A stretch of DNA of 64,000 nucleotides, taken from the NCBI RefSeq assembly GCF_004210375.1, contig NC_134837.1:159133310-159197309 (forward strand). The letters are read 5' to 3'. Shown piece after piece: positions 1-11,058 of the stretch (position 1 is its first letter; the number at the start of each line of letters is the position of its first letter). This DNA comes from Tachypleus tridentatus (lineage: Eukaryota > Arthropoda > Merostomata > Xiphosura > Limulidae). The notes below the pieces were generated by a model. That model made no database searches. It saw nothing but the letters and a program-made list of their open reading frames with translations, and had not been told where the DNA came from. A program made the position numbers and the translations under genes.

Positions 1-3000
1 ATTTACAGCTGTAAACAGATTTTATACATTACTAACATTATTCTGCTATTAAACTACCAATATAATATGTGTTATTAAAACTCTCAATATCCGTTTATGT
101 AGAACAAAATCAAGAAACTTTCTGAGTAACAATCTTAAACTACTTATTATTTTCTAAAGTACTTTTAAACTGTTTTACGTGACCTTATCTTAGAAACCAT
201 TATCCCCAAATACACATCTTTGAGGACACTCGGTTTAGCTTCTTTATTTAACCTAGCTTCTTCAACGTAAATCTGAGCCACCTTTCACACCAGCTTTCAT
301 GTTACTGGTATAAACAACTTGCACATACTCTTGTGAATGGAATGAAATAAGAGCTGTCTCTGAAATTAAAAAAAATGGCAGGTTTTAATACGCGTACAGT
401 GGATAAAAATGCGAGTACCAGAATTAAAAACGTATAAGAGAGAACGTCCTAAGCTAGCAATGTGTTATTATTTGAATATCAAAAATCGTTTGAATTTTGT
501 TTTTGTCAGAAAAATTTGAGCACACATTTAACGAGGCATCAGGTCTATTTGTTGTAGCTAGTAAGTTTATTCTTTGTAACTCTTGCCCAAAAGCACCAAT
601 TAACATAAAAATCAAATTAAAGACTGGAACGTTCTGGACTCTAAAAAATTTACTTGGAGAAAAGCTAAAAAGGGGACCACAAATCAATTATAAAAACAAC
701 AAAGTTTTTGCAAGGTGGTTTTCAGGGAATTTTCTCGGTGTCTCGTTATATCAGTCTACGTTCGGTTAAAGAATAAAATACAATATTTTTTAAAATTGAT
801 TTTTGATAACAAGTGCATTATGGGTATAGGAAAAATAAATATAAAATGAAATAAATAAATAAAGGCGGAAAAACAAGGACTTAAGTAAACATAATAGTCT
901 TAAAGGGTGAATAACGAACGTATTTTAATCAGTTAGTTTAAAATGTTCAGATACAGAAAACATGAAGTTAAAGAAAAACCAGTTTCTTGGCTTCAAAGCT
1001 AAATGCTACAAACTGAATAAATAGCTAAGTAAATAGCCATAAAATATTTAGGGCAAGTAACAGACTGCATCTGGTGATGTTAAGATGTATGAAAAAGCAT
1101 CTTTGCACAAATATAAAGACAATAACGAAAGTAAAAGTTAGAACTTTCTTATTTCCTTCTTTGTTTGTTTTTCAGTAATACCAACTTTACAGAGCTTCCG
1201 AACGACACGTTTAAAAACATGTTAGCACTATTAAGAACACCAATGACTTTCAACTGTTCTGTACCTTTGGTAGCAGATATTTTGGCTACCATTAATGTTT
1301 ACCTTTTGGCAATACTTACGATAAATATGTTCACGTAAATAATAAAATTAAAAAGTGATTATTATAAGTGAAAGTGTTTGATTGCTTCACTAACTTAGCT
1401 ACCTATGTGGTAAAAAAATAAAATGTAAGAGGTTTGTAAAGAAAAATTTGTTTGTCCTGTTTAAGAAGACATCTTTGATATGTACTGCTTACTTGATGTA
1501 TTTCATTTTTAATGCAAAATATAAAAACTTGGGCCTAAATACAAAAAAAAATTAGCGTGTGTTAAGCTAATAAAGCTATATTGAAACAGTAATAGCTGCT
1601 TAATTTACGTGGTTTTTATATTTTAGCTTCCTAATGCGCAATCACATTTTGAAAACATGTCCATGTTCGGTAATCAGTTAATACTAACAGAGAGTAATTT
1701 AACAGCTTATTTATTTGTGTTAAAGAGTAATTCAGTCTTACGAATAGTTGTTGAGTAAATCCACCAGAAAACTGGATTTGTGCAGCAATACTCAAGATTC
1801 AAAACACACATACACATGATTCCTGAAACTATTATTTGATGAAATTTATAAACACGTAGGTTCATAAGTGTGGTATCAATATTGTCCTTACACACTTAAA
1901 GTAACACTTAATGGGAACCATTCAATATCATGACTATAAAAAGGGCCTCTGAGTAGTCGTAGATTGACACTCAAGCCATTCAGGTATTGTTTTGTTGCTA
2001 GTATAGTGAAAGTTATAGAAACTGAGAATACATTTATTGGTAAATTGTTTAGAGAATAAAAGAGTTAGTTATTTCTTTATACGTATCGCTAGCTAGTCCT
2101 ACTGAAAGTGCTGTGTACAGCTTTAACCTCTGAGAAATAATATAAATTTATTGTAAAGGATAAAAAGAGGAATGCTAGGAAAACTGCAAGAATGAAAGGG
2201 GTATTATTTTATAGATAGGTTCAGGTCTTTAGATATTTTTTTCTTCAGAAAAGAAGGTAACAAGTGATCTTAATGAGGTTCAGAAGATTATTTTGAGGGA
2301 TCGACAGACCTTTAACTTCTATGTGCTGAATTCTGAAAACAATAGGATGAGAGGTCACAAGTTTAAGAGTGGGAAGAGGCATGTTTGGCTTCAGGGCAGA
2401 TTTATTTTGCTGACAAGTCATTAGCTTATGGAATAAGTTACTATTAGCAGTAGGAACTGTTTGGGGGGCATTAGATGGTTTTCTGAAAATAAGGGAAGGG
2501 GTTAATTATATTTTTTGTTAGAGTTGATAAGCAGGAGAGCTTCTTAGGGGATCAAATGACTTGCTATCAGGGACTTTGATTTACTAACTTATTAGTCTAT
2601 ACTTTGAGATACGTTAACTACTCATACACTATGATCTGTTTTCACTTATCATTAAAATAATAGGTTTGAACAACAACAACAAAAACGTTGCCACTCGACA
2701 CTGAGGTAATCCGACTATTGATAAATTGTACTATTTAAATAAAAAGTTGTGAAAAAAACTCTTTGGAAATTTGCCAAGTCGAGTTTGTACTGATTGGACA
2801 AATTGATCGCACACGTCACGAACGGAATATGGAACGTCAGTTCATTCTGAACTTTCGTGGAGCTCATCATTCCTTAACTCTAGAATTACCGATGAGATTC
2901 AGACCTGTCAGCTGGTTTCATTGCACTTTTCGAAACTATTTCTGCACTAAATTGCTTACTCTTGCTTGTTAAATACATTTTGGTCTTAGTTACAGGGACA

Positions 3001-3504
3001 TTAATATCTCATAGTCACACAAAAAATATAAACAAAAGTACCAACATTATTTTCAAATTATCCCACTAATGACTGCCAAGACTCGCTGTGTATTTCACAT
3101 AGAGAATGAAAAAGTCTTACACAGTCTGTTTACCTGAGTGTTTACACACGCAAAAACATAAGTTAGTAAGTACGATGTAACACTAGTAATGAACAATACA
3201 AAAACAAGACAATGATTAATTGGTGAATTGTTCTTAGTTATTAGGGCGAGTTGTTATTCTGCAACAACTATTTAGGAAAGAAAACTACAGAAAGTGATAA
3301 CTGTTTCTAGTTCTCGAGAGAGCCAAAAGTTTAGACGCATAAGAATATATATTCTCAAAGAACTCTAAAACAGTTCACACACACACGCACTAATGCCAGA
3401 AATAAACGTTCTTATAACTCCAAAATGTTGTTATTATGTAATTAAACACACGACGTTTCGCTTTACAGTTTTAATTTCAAGAGCGTTCAATTAAACGTAA
3501 ACTA
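1..3504. other. No gene seen
   Basis: AT-rich DNA. Short open frames (for example 497-769 and 2763-2972) have no recognisable domain. The stretch 2160-2560 is purine-rich on the plus strand and may be an old repeat I cannot name. Confidence 0.5.
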
Positions 3505-3566
3505 AAACTGACAATACAAAGGTTTAAAAACTGCTTCAAACTCTTGAAGCTTCGTATTGTCAGTTT
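3505..3566. repeat. Nested inverted repeat
   Basis: AAACTGACAATAC (3505-3517) and GTATTGTCAGTTT (3554-3566) are perfectly complementary. The 36 bp between contain a second hairpin, GCTTCAA and TTGAAGC around ACTC. Confidence 0.7.
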
Positions 3567-3668
3567 CAGCTTGTTGTTTAGTGAAAGCTTTTCAAAGTAA
3601 AGCTCTAAACTAAAACATTGAGTGGCTAATTATATAAAAACAACATTTTAGTGTTATAAGATTGTTTA

Positions 3669-3949
3669 GGCCCAACATGGCCAGGTGGTTAGGCCGTACG
3701 ACTCATAATCTAAGGGTCGCGGGTTCGAATCCCTGTTACACCAAAGATGCTCGCCCTTTCAGCCGTAGAGGCCTTGTAATGTTACGGTCAATTTCACTAA
3801 TTGTTGGTAAAAGAGTAGTCCAAGAGTTTGCGGTGGGTACTGATGACTAACTGCCTTCCCTCTATCCTTACACTGCTAAATTAGGGATGATTAGCGCAGA
3901 TAGTTCTCTTGTAGTTTGGCGGGAAAATTCAAATCAAACAAAAAAACAA
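3669..3949 (+). repeat. SINE-1 copy
   Basis: tRNA-headed SINE. Box A-like TGGCCAGGTGGTTAGG and box B GGTTCGAATCC are in the first 75 bp, followed by the body AAGAGTAG(T/C)CCAAGAG and CTTCCCTCTA, and the shared tail GCGCAGATAG...GTAG.TTTG. Nearly full length and moderately diverged. Confidence 0.9.
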
Positions 3950-4405
3950 GTTCGTTTATTTCTAGTATTAATGTCTTCTATATACAAATATGCATTACAG
4001 AAATTAAATAAATATGAGCATAGTGTTCAACGTCTATAAGTGCTCAAGTGGCTTGAGTGATTCTAGATTTATAATATATTTGTGATAGCCATGCACCAAA
4101 GCAGTTTTCTCTCGTGTCGACTAGTCAGACTTTCAAAATGACAATTCAATTTAAGTAATCGCGTTATTTCCATCCAAAACGCCTCCTCTTTCTTCCCAGT
4201 GGATCAAGGGGAAGTTTACAGACTTTCAACGTTAATATTAAGAGTTTGATTTCCGTGGTGAAAAGAACGAAGACGGCCTATTGTGCAGCTTTACACTAAA
4301 ACAAATAAGCAAGCTATCTCGCGTGTATTTCTTTCCATACTTGTTACTACCTAAGATATACCTAAATACTTGTCTTGCGTGACTTAGTTTTTCTTGTGCT
4401 ATTGG

Positions 4406-4683
4406 TTCGATTTGTTTTGAATTTCGCTCAAAGCTACACGAGGGCTATCTGCGCTAGCCGTCTCTAATATAGCAGTTTAAGACTAGAGGGAAGGCAGCTA
4501 GTCATCACTACCCACCGCCAAGTCTTGAGCTACTCTTTTACCATCGAATAGTGGGATTGACCGTCACATTATAACTTCCCCACGGCTGAAAGGGCGAGCA
4601 TGTTTGGTGTGATGGGGATTCGAACCCGTGGCCCTCGGAGTACAAGCCGAATGCCTTATCAACCTGGCCATGCTGGGCCGTTT
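4406..4683 (-). repeat. SINE-1 copy with target duplication
   Basis: Full-length copy on the minus strand, from GGCCCAGCATGGCCAGG (at 4680) to the T-rich end at 4406. Flanked by GTGCTATTGG (4396-4405) and GTGCTACTGG (4684-4693), 9 of 10 identical, so the insertion boundaries are clear. Confidence 0.92.
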
Positions 4684-4882
4684 GTGCTACTGGAGAACCA
4701 TTGTTTATCCCTAAACTACATGTTATTGTCCTACATAGAGTATATTTCGACGTTACAGTAAAAGGGGAAAAATTACAGTTAGATTAACACTCATTACCGA
4801 AAGCCTAATAAATGTTTTTGTTTATAGATACTTAAGTGACAGTCTATTAATAGGTTCCTTTGTTTTTCTTCCATTAACAATT

Positions 4883-5147
4883 GGTCGGGCATAGCCACGC
4901 GGTTTAAGGCGTTCAACTCGTAATCTGAGGGTAACGGGTTCGAATCCCCGTTCCATCAAAGATGCTCGCTCTTTTAGCCGTGGGACGATATAATGTGACG
5001 GTTAATCCCACTTTTCGTTGATAAAAGAGTAGCCCAAGAGTTGGCGGTGGGTGGTGATGACTAACTGGCTTCCCTCTGGTCTTACACTGCTAAATTAGGA
5101 ACGGCTAGTACAATAGCCCTCGTATAGCTTTGCGCGAAATTCAAAAT
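4883..5147 (+). repeat. SINE-1 copy
   Basis: Plus-strand copy with the tRNA-like head GGTCGGGCATAGCCACG..., box B GGTTCGAATCCC, the body, and the tail GTATAGCTTTGCGCGAAATTC followed by AATAATAAT. Only about 200 bp from the previous copy and in opposite orientation. Confidence 0.9.
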
Positions 5148-5465
5148 AATAATAATCTCCATTGATCATTTTAAAATAAATTCAAGATTGCTACTCGGTG
5201 TATTATTGCAAGTTTGATTTTACGAGCTTTCATCCCTAACCGTTAATTTCAAAAGAAAAATCATTCATGATCAATTGTTTTAATTATTGTTTTTGAGCCA
5301 TTTGATATTACAATCAAATGTACTTGTTACCACACAAGTTACCACAAAATCATTAACGATCAATTTAGTCATCTGGTATAACGATCAAATGTACTTGTTA
5401 CCACCATTTTTGTTTAATTTTTGTGCCATTAAAAAATGCTATACAAAAATTATATAAGCAAATAA

Positions 5466-5590
5466 TGCTCTGCAGTTGTACGACTGTATGTTGGTGGACT
5501 TATAGCGCTAAAAATCATGTTTCGGTACTTTAGATGGGGAGAGCCCAGATAACCATTACCTTGCTTTGTGTTTAACTACAAGCAAAGAAA
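5466..5590 (+). repeat. SINE-2 copy, diverged
   Basis: GGTGGACTTATAGCGCTAAAAATCATG, TTTCGGTAC and GAGCCCAGATAACC, then GCTTTGTGTTTAACTACAAGC: the SINE-2 order with poor box A. Confidence 0.65.
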
Positions 5591-5901
5591 TAATTTTAAC
5601 ATTGGGCATCCATGTTATCGAAGACGTATATAATTATATGTAAAAGTCGTCCAGCGTTTTTTATTTTATTAGTTAATTAATTTCAACGAAAAAACTGAAA
5701 ATAATTTTCATTTCACACATGAGGAGATAACCATAATTGTTGTTGAAAGTTAAAAACAACAGTGGTTATGTATGCTGTTCATTTGAAGTCGATTATGCAT
5801 TTGCCTAACGATTTACACTTTGAAAACACTTTAATTAATAAAGGAGGCAAACAGAATTTCAAGTTGATTTCTGAATAACGAATAAACATAACAAAACGTT
5901 A

Positions 5902-6110
5902 GACACGGAATGGCCAGGTATTTAGGACGCTTGACTTGTAATCTTAGAGTCGCGGGTTTAAATTCCCGTCGCAACAAACATGCTAGCCCTTCCAGCCGTT
6001 GAAACAATATAAAGTTTCAACCAATTCCCTCTAGTCTTTCACCGCTAAATTATGGATGGCTAGCGGAGGTAGATCTCGTGTAGCTTTGTGTTAACTTTTG
6101 AAGAAACTAA
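5902..6110 (+). repeat. SINE-1 copy, internally deleted
   Basis: Head ACGGAATGGCCAGG with box B GGTTTAAATTCCC, then a deletion of much of the middle (the AAGAGTAGCCCAAGAG segment is missing), then CTCTAGTCTTTCACCGC and the tail GTGTAGCTTTGTG. Confidence 0.85.
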
Positions 6111-6261
6111 ACCAAGCAAAACTTTAATTTTTATTAATGTCTTTCCAAAACAATAAAAGTCGAACATTGTTTGAAAAACACACAAATTTGTTTCGTATTA
6201 GAGGGTAAGAAATATCCTGGTCACCATAGACTCTCTTATATTAAATATTGTTAATAAGAGT

Positions 6262-6415
6262 TATGGAGTTTGAGTCCATATATAGTGAAGTAAAACCAAC
6301 CCTAAACTCCATAAATATTATATACCTTTATAAGAGGCCTAACGGTATTTATTTAGTTTGCTTACCCAAGCATGCTGTACTGATGAGCCTTGATAGGCGA
6401 AACTGCACTCCATAG
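6262..6415 (+). ncRNA. Hammerhead-ribozyme-like core (possible type III)
   Basis: CTGATGA (6380-6386), a perfect 3-bp helix II GCC/GGC with loop TTGATA (6387-6398), then GAAAC (6399-6403): a complete hammerhead catalytic core. For helix III, ACT and ACTCCATA (6402-6404, 6407-6414) can pair with TATGGAGT and AGT (6262-6269, 6273-6275), placing GTC with C at 6276 as the cleavage site. Helix I between them is about 100 nt long and its closing pairs are weak, so the outer folding is uncertain. A competing hairpin exists: TTATGGAGTTT (6261-6271) with AAACTCCATAA (6304-6314). Confidence 0.42.
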
Positions 6416-6456
6416 AAAGAATACGGTTAATCAAAGAATACATTAATTAGGCCTCT
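6333..6456. repeat. Inverted repeat around the hammerhead-like core
   Basis: AGAGGCCTAA (6333-6342) and TTAGGCCTCT (6447-6456) are perfectly complementary. TAACGGTATT (6340-6349) and AATACGGTTA (6420-6429) pair at 9 of 10 positions. The catalytic-core sequence lies in the enclosed loop. Confidence 0.6.
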
Positions 6457-7098
6457 ATGTCAAGTCTCTTTTTCAATTCCACCTCTGGTTAAAAATAAGA
6501 GAAATCTTTAACATATATACAATTTGTTATTTTAAATTTAAAAAATAAATTAAGTATTTATAAACTTTATTTTAAAATAAAATCGCCTATAGAATAAAAA
6601 AACCCACTTTAACTTAACCTTGTGTTTTAGTCATGAGAAGTCAATGTAAAAGTGATATTAAACTAATATGTATATTTTTAATGATTTCCTGTGAACCAAA
6701 CCCATTAATTCCAAGAGGAACTCGTATGTTAGCATTAAAACTTAATATACATCCACGAGACTTCGCATCAGCTTATCTTTAATTATTACTTCAACAGAGA
6801 GACAATACCGGTCAGAGATGCCAGCCTGGAATGATAAAAGTATAGCAGAGGTTATTTATTTATTGGGAGCGATACAGTTATATTGTTTTATATCGTGTAC
6901 AAACTCTTTCAATATCTGTTACAATACAAATGGTTTTCTTAGTAGCTTGAAGATCCAATCAGCGTTTTAAACATTCTAATATATAACTATTTACTAAGAT
7001 GTAAATTATGAAAAAAAAAGGAACTGTTCAGTATAATAAAAGGTGTATGTAAAGGTAATTGTCACTAGATGTCGCTTTTGCATTGATGGAGGTGCATA

Positions 7099-7214
7099 GT
7101 TTGTTTGTTCAGAAGTTAAGCACTAAGCTACACAATAGGCTAACTGTGTTCTGCCTACCAGGGATATCGAAACAGGTTTCTAGCAGTGTAAGTCCTCGGA
7201 CACACCCCTCTGCC
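7099..7214 (-). repeat. SINE-2 copy (tail A)
   Basis: Minus-strand copy: TTAAGCACTAAGCTACACAAT tail, CTGCCTACCAGGGATATCGAAAC box B area, and CCACAGAGGGG at the head end. Confidence 0.8.
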
Positions 7215-8042
7215 ACAGAGGGGTTTGTGTTTATATTAAGGATCATTATGCTGTGTAATAGGTTCAACCTCGCACTCACTAAGATGCCCCGCGCATCATT
7301 CAAGTTCGTTTAGAACTCTACTTACCTAATTTCACATGTGAATATTCTAGATAAGTGGTTTAATAGCTTTAAGCACCTTTAGATTTACCTTTAAATTTTA
7401 TAAATATTGTACATTCAAGTACAAAATGCCATAACCGAGAAATGTTTGGTACGCAAAACACAAATTTTCCTCCTAGTATTTATTGCAATTATATTATTCT
7501 GTTGGTGAAGATTAACAAATAAAATAGATGGGCACAGAAATAAACCACAGTGGTCAGACATTGTTAGAGTCGTATACTTGTACAACGAATACCACAAATA
7601 AATAGATATCTAAGTGTCTTTTCCATTGATTGAGAACAATAATATGAAGCGTCATCTATGGGCGAAAACATACACCATATTGATCTAACACTAATGTTAG
7701 CATATGATGTACAAAGTTTATTAAGAATAATAATTATGTACTCTGAGATGACTGCTGCAAAATGATAATTAACTATTACAAAACTAAAGAAAGTCTCAAT
7801 TTCTAAGATGTGTATCATTGAACGGTCTGACACGATAAATGTAGAGAAGAAAATATCAATTGGGTTCCAAAGTGTGCATTCATCCTAACAATGTCTCCCA
7901 ATAATTTTGAGCTTTCAAAATTTTTGTTTGTTGGAGTTAAGTTTTTACGTTTAGTAATAAGAGAGAGGGTAAGAATAATGTTACCGTTGTGTGTCATCTT
8001 ATATCTCGATAGTAGGGAAGCAGCTTTCATCTTATGAATGAC

Positions 8043-8146
8043 GTAAGTCTTTGCATTTACAACGCTAAAATCAGGGGTTCGATTTATCTCGGTAAATACA
8101 GCAGATAGCCCGATGTGGCTTTGCTATAGGAACAAAACACAAACAC
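8043..8146 (+). repeat. SINE-2 copy (tail B)
   Basis: Head partly missing. CATTTACAACGCTAAAATCAG, GGTTCGATTTATC, then CAGCAGATAGCCCGATGTGG and CTTTGCTATAGG. Confidence 0.8.
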
Positions 8147-8692
8147 TTATGAATGATATAGTAACCATAGCGATATTTCAGTGAATTTCAAATATTAGTG
8201 CTTTCACTCATTCTTATGGTGTTTAGCATGCCCTCTGTCGTTGTGGATAATCTCATCATGTCTAACCAAATTTGGATATTGAGTTTGACCTGAAATCCCC
8301 ATGTCTTCTATATTTGTTTCACTCTATAGTATTTAGAGTGACAAGAATTTGTTCGTAAGTAGGATTACACAGACGGGTTTGGAGAATGGCCGAGGTCGTT
8401 ATGTAAAAAATTTACTGGACACAAATGTACATATTGCATGAATAACCGTGTTAACTAGTATACAAATCATGGCTTTCTCTCAAACGTTACCAAAAGACAG
8501 TTCTCACATAAAGACACAAATATTATATATATTATATATATGAGGAAATATTACAATTAATGAAATATTCTCTACTTCTACTTATCTTTATTATTTTCTA
8601 GTGGTTTCGTAACTTCAAAGGTCACTCTTCAGGATGTAGTTTGATATAACCTTTAATAAAAATGCTTAAAAGACATTTTCCAATAAATATAA

Positions 8693-8977
8693 GGCCCGGC
8701 ATGGCCAAGCGCGTTATGGCGTGCGACTCGTAATCCGAGGGTCGCGGGTTCGCATCCCCGTCGCGCCAAACATGCTCGCCCTTTCAGCCGTGGGGGCGTT
8801 ATTATGTGACGGTCAATCCCACAATTCGTTGGTAAAAGAGTAGCCCAAGAGTTGGCGGTGGGTGGTGATGACTAGCTGCCTTCCCTCTAGTCTTAGACTG
8901 CAAAATTAGGGACGGCTAGCATAGATAGCCCTCGAGTAGCTTTGTGCGAAATTAAAAAAACAAACAAAAAACAAACC
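8693..8977 (+). repeat. SINE-1 copy, young, with 11-bp target duplication
   Basis: Near-consensus copy: GGCCCGGCATGGCCAAGCG head, GGTCGCGGGTTCGCATCCCC, the complete body, and the tail ending in (CAAA)-rich sequence. AATAAATATAA directly precedes (8682-8692) and follows it (8978-8988), a perfect duplication that shows retrotransposition and a recent date. Confidence 0.95.
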
Positions 8978-9778
8978 AATAAATATAAATACATAAGACT
9001 GAACTAAATACACTCTTATTAATGTGTACAAAAATAACATACAATTTTATATTACATATGTTAAAATATACTCAAAATAACTTAGTTTAGGCTAGTCCAA
9101 GATATTTTTAACTTTTCTTGCTCCTTTATTATTTTTTTATTTTAAAAAATCAAAATTGTTCTAATTATACTTTCTTCTGTTATTATTATAGAAAAACAGC
9201 CCATTTCCATAATCTTTAATAGTTTAACACAACTATACCTTTTCATGCATTATTTACCTTTTCCTGAATCAATGTATTAGTTTTTACCGTTTCACAGTTC
9301 CAACTAATCTTATTCAACTACAAGAAGCTTTTATGTGCTTTGGTTTAATATATATTTTTAAAACTTGAGGTAACCCTACTTTGTGTGGTCATGAACTGAA
9401 AATAATACGGGATGGATTTTATGATAAACAATACAACAAACCCTATTTTGCACACAATTTATTCATAACAAAAGATGTACTATTACAGCATTTTCATCAC
9501 CTCACTAAAAGTGTTGTATAAGCTTTAAAAACTCAACGCACATCTACGTAAAATATAGTATGCATTGTGTGATGATCAGATTGACTTAGAAAGAAGGTGT
9601 AACAGCTAACGTTGTGGCAGCAGGTGTGTTTTCTGTTACCCACTTTCAACATCCAGCTCTTAATGCTATTCTACAGTATTTCACGTGATTAATTAATTGA
9701 CGGCCATTAGCCGTAGGAGTATCTTACGGGTCGAAGTTGAAAGGTCACGGACCAAAGCAGAAAATGAGTGTAACTAAT

Positions 9779-9945
9779 GTATAATACACAAACTCAACTA
9801 AATTTTCTACTCCAATAGCTACAATAATGCTGATATGAAGAGCCATTTCTTAGGTTATGATATAGCCAGCACATATAATTAGCATATTTCGTCATCTTAC
9901 TTGTAACATTTTCTATTATAAATAAGTTACCAATATTAACAAGTC
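9779..9945. repeat. Dispersed repeat Q, copy 1
   Basis: Block A (9779-9860) matches 12032-12114 in the same direction, and block B (9878-9945) matches 12114-12188 in the opposite direction. No protein or known family recognised. Confidence 0.75.
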
Positions 9946-10127
9946 TTCATTTTTAAAAAAAACTTGATAAATATTGCTGTTACTGACTACATTTATAAAA
10001 TTAGTACATAAAACTCAGATAAATTCAGTGTTAATTTAAACATGTGGCTGATTAGGTGTGTGATATTATATTTTGTTTATTCTGACATTCAATTACTAGC
10101 AGTTACATAAAGTAACGAAATCCCAGG

Positions 10128-10185
10128 AGCACAGCGATATATCTGCGGACTTATACTGCTAGAAACCGGATTTCGAAAACTGGTG
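10128..10185 (+). repeat. SINE-2 head fragment
   Basis: AGCACAGCGATATATCTGCGG and ACTTATACTGCTAGAAACCGG followed by ATTTCG. It ends before the tail and adjoins a SINE-1. Confidence 0.65.
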
Positions 10186-10191
10186 GGAAGT

Positions 10192-10439
10192 TTGGTTTGT
10201 TTTTGAATTTCGCGCAAAGCTACACGAGGGCTGTCTGCTCTAGCCGTCCCTGATTTAGCAGTGCAAGACTAGAGGGAAAGCAGCTAGTCATCACCACCCT
10301 CTGCCAACGTTTTAGCTACTCTTTTGCCAACGAATAGTGGGATTGACCTTCATATTATAACATTCTCATGGCTGAAACAACGAGCATGTTTGATGTGATG
10401 GAGATTCGAACCCGTGGCCCTCGGAGTACGAGTCGAGGG
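10192..10439 (-). repeat. SINE-1 copy, head truncated
   Basis: Minus-strand copy with the tail TTTGAATTTCGCGCAAAGCT, body, and box B (GATTCGAACCC). It stops inside the tRNA-like head after TACGAGTCGAG, so the first 35 or so bases are missing. Confidence 0.9.
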
Positions 10440-10594
10440 GTGGTGGCCAGAAAACATATAGTTCTTTGTATAGGTGTGTGCTTAACAACAAACAACACGA
10501 CAACATAAAATTAATTTATGAAACCTAAATATAGGGACATTTACTTTGCTTTACATTTTTGTCAGTGTAAAGTTGCATAATATGATATATGAAT

Positions 10595-10650
10595 TCTGTT
10601 CACCACGAGGAATTAAACCTTGGATTTAGCGCTGTAAGTTTGCAAACGTA
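10595..10650 (-). repeat. SINE-2 fragment
   Basis: CACGAGGAATTAAACC and TTAGCGCTGTAAGTTTGC match the middle of the unit in minus orientation. Nothing clear on either side. Confidence 0.45.
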
Positions 10651-10784
10651 ACACTGACTTATTAGAAGATGTCGGTTAACTTAAGAGTTGTATTAGGATC
10701 TCAAATTACACAGAATAACATGGACCGTACACGAAACAAAAAAAATTTCCAACCAATCTTATTTTATTGCAATGGATTCACGTT

Positions 10785-11058
10785 TATTTTCATTGAATTT
10801 TACGCAAAGCTACGCGAGGGCTATTCACGCAAGCCGTCGCAAATGTTGAAGTGATACATTATGAGAAAGACATATAGTCAGCACTGCTCACCGCCATCTC
10901 TTACTATGTCCTTTACCAACATATGTTGCTGTTGATTGTCACATTACAATCTGTCCAAAGAAAAGAAAATGAAGGGACAATAATGTCGGGGACAGGTTTC
11001 GATCCCACGGCCCTCAGGTCGCGATTCAAGCGCTCTAATCAAGGTCATGCCAGATCTT
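10785..11058 (-). repeat. SINE-1 copy, strongly diverged
   Basis: Old minus-strand copy: TTTTACGCAAAGCTACGCGAGGGC tail, weak middle, TTTCGATCCCACGGCCCTCAG box B area and a TCATGCCAGATC head remnant. Confidence 0.7.

Larger units (their letters stand above)
6457..8681. other. Intergenic, only SINE-2 copies
   Basis: Apart from the SINE-2 copies at 7099 and 8043 I see only AT-rich sequence. Short open frames at 7415-8030 on the minus strand have no family resemblance. Confidence 0.5.

Noticed and set aside
2160-2560. Purine-rich plus-strand block resembling an old retroelement
   Set aside because: No frame or motif could be fixed; left as unassigned intergenic sequence.
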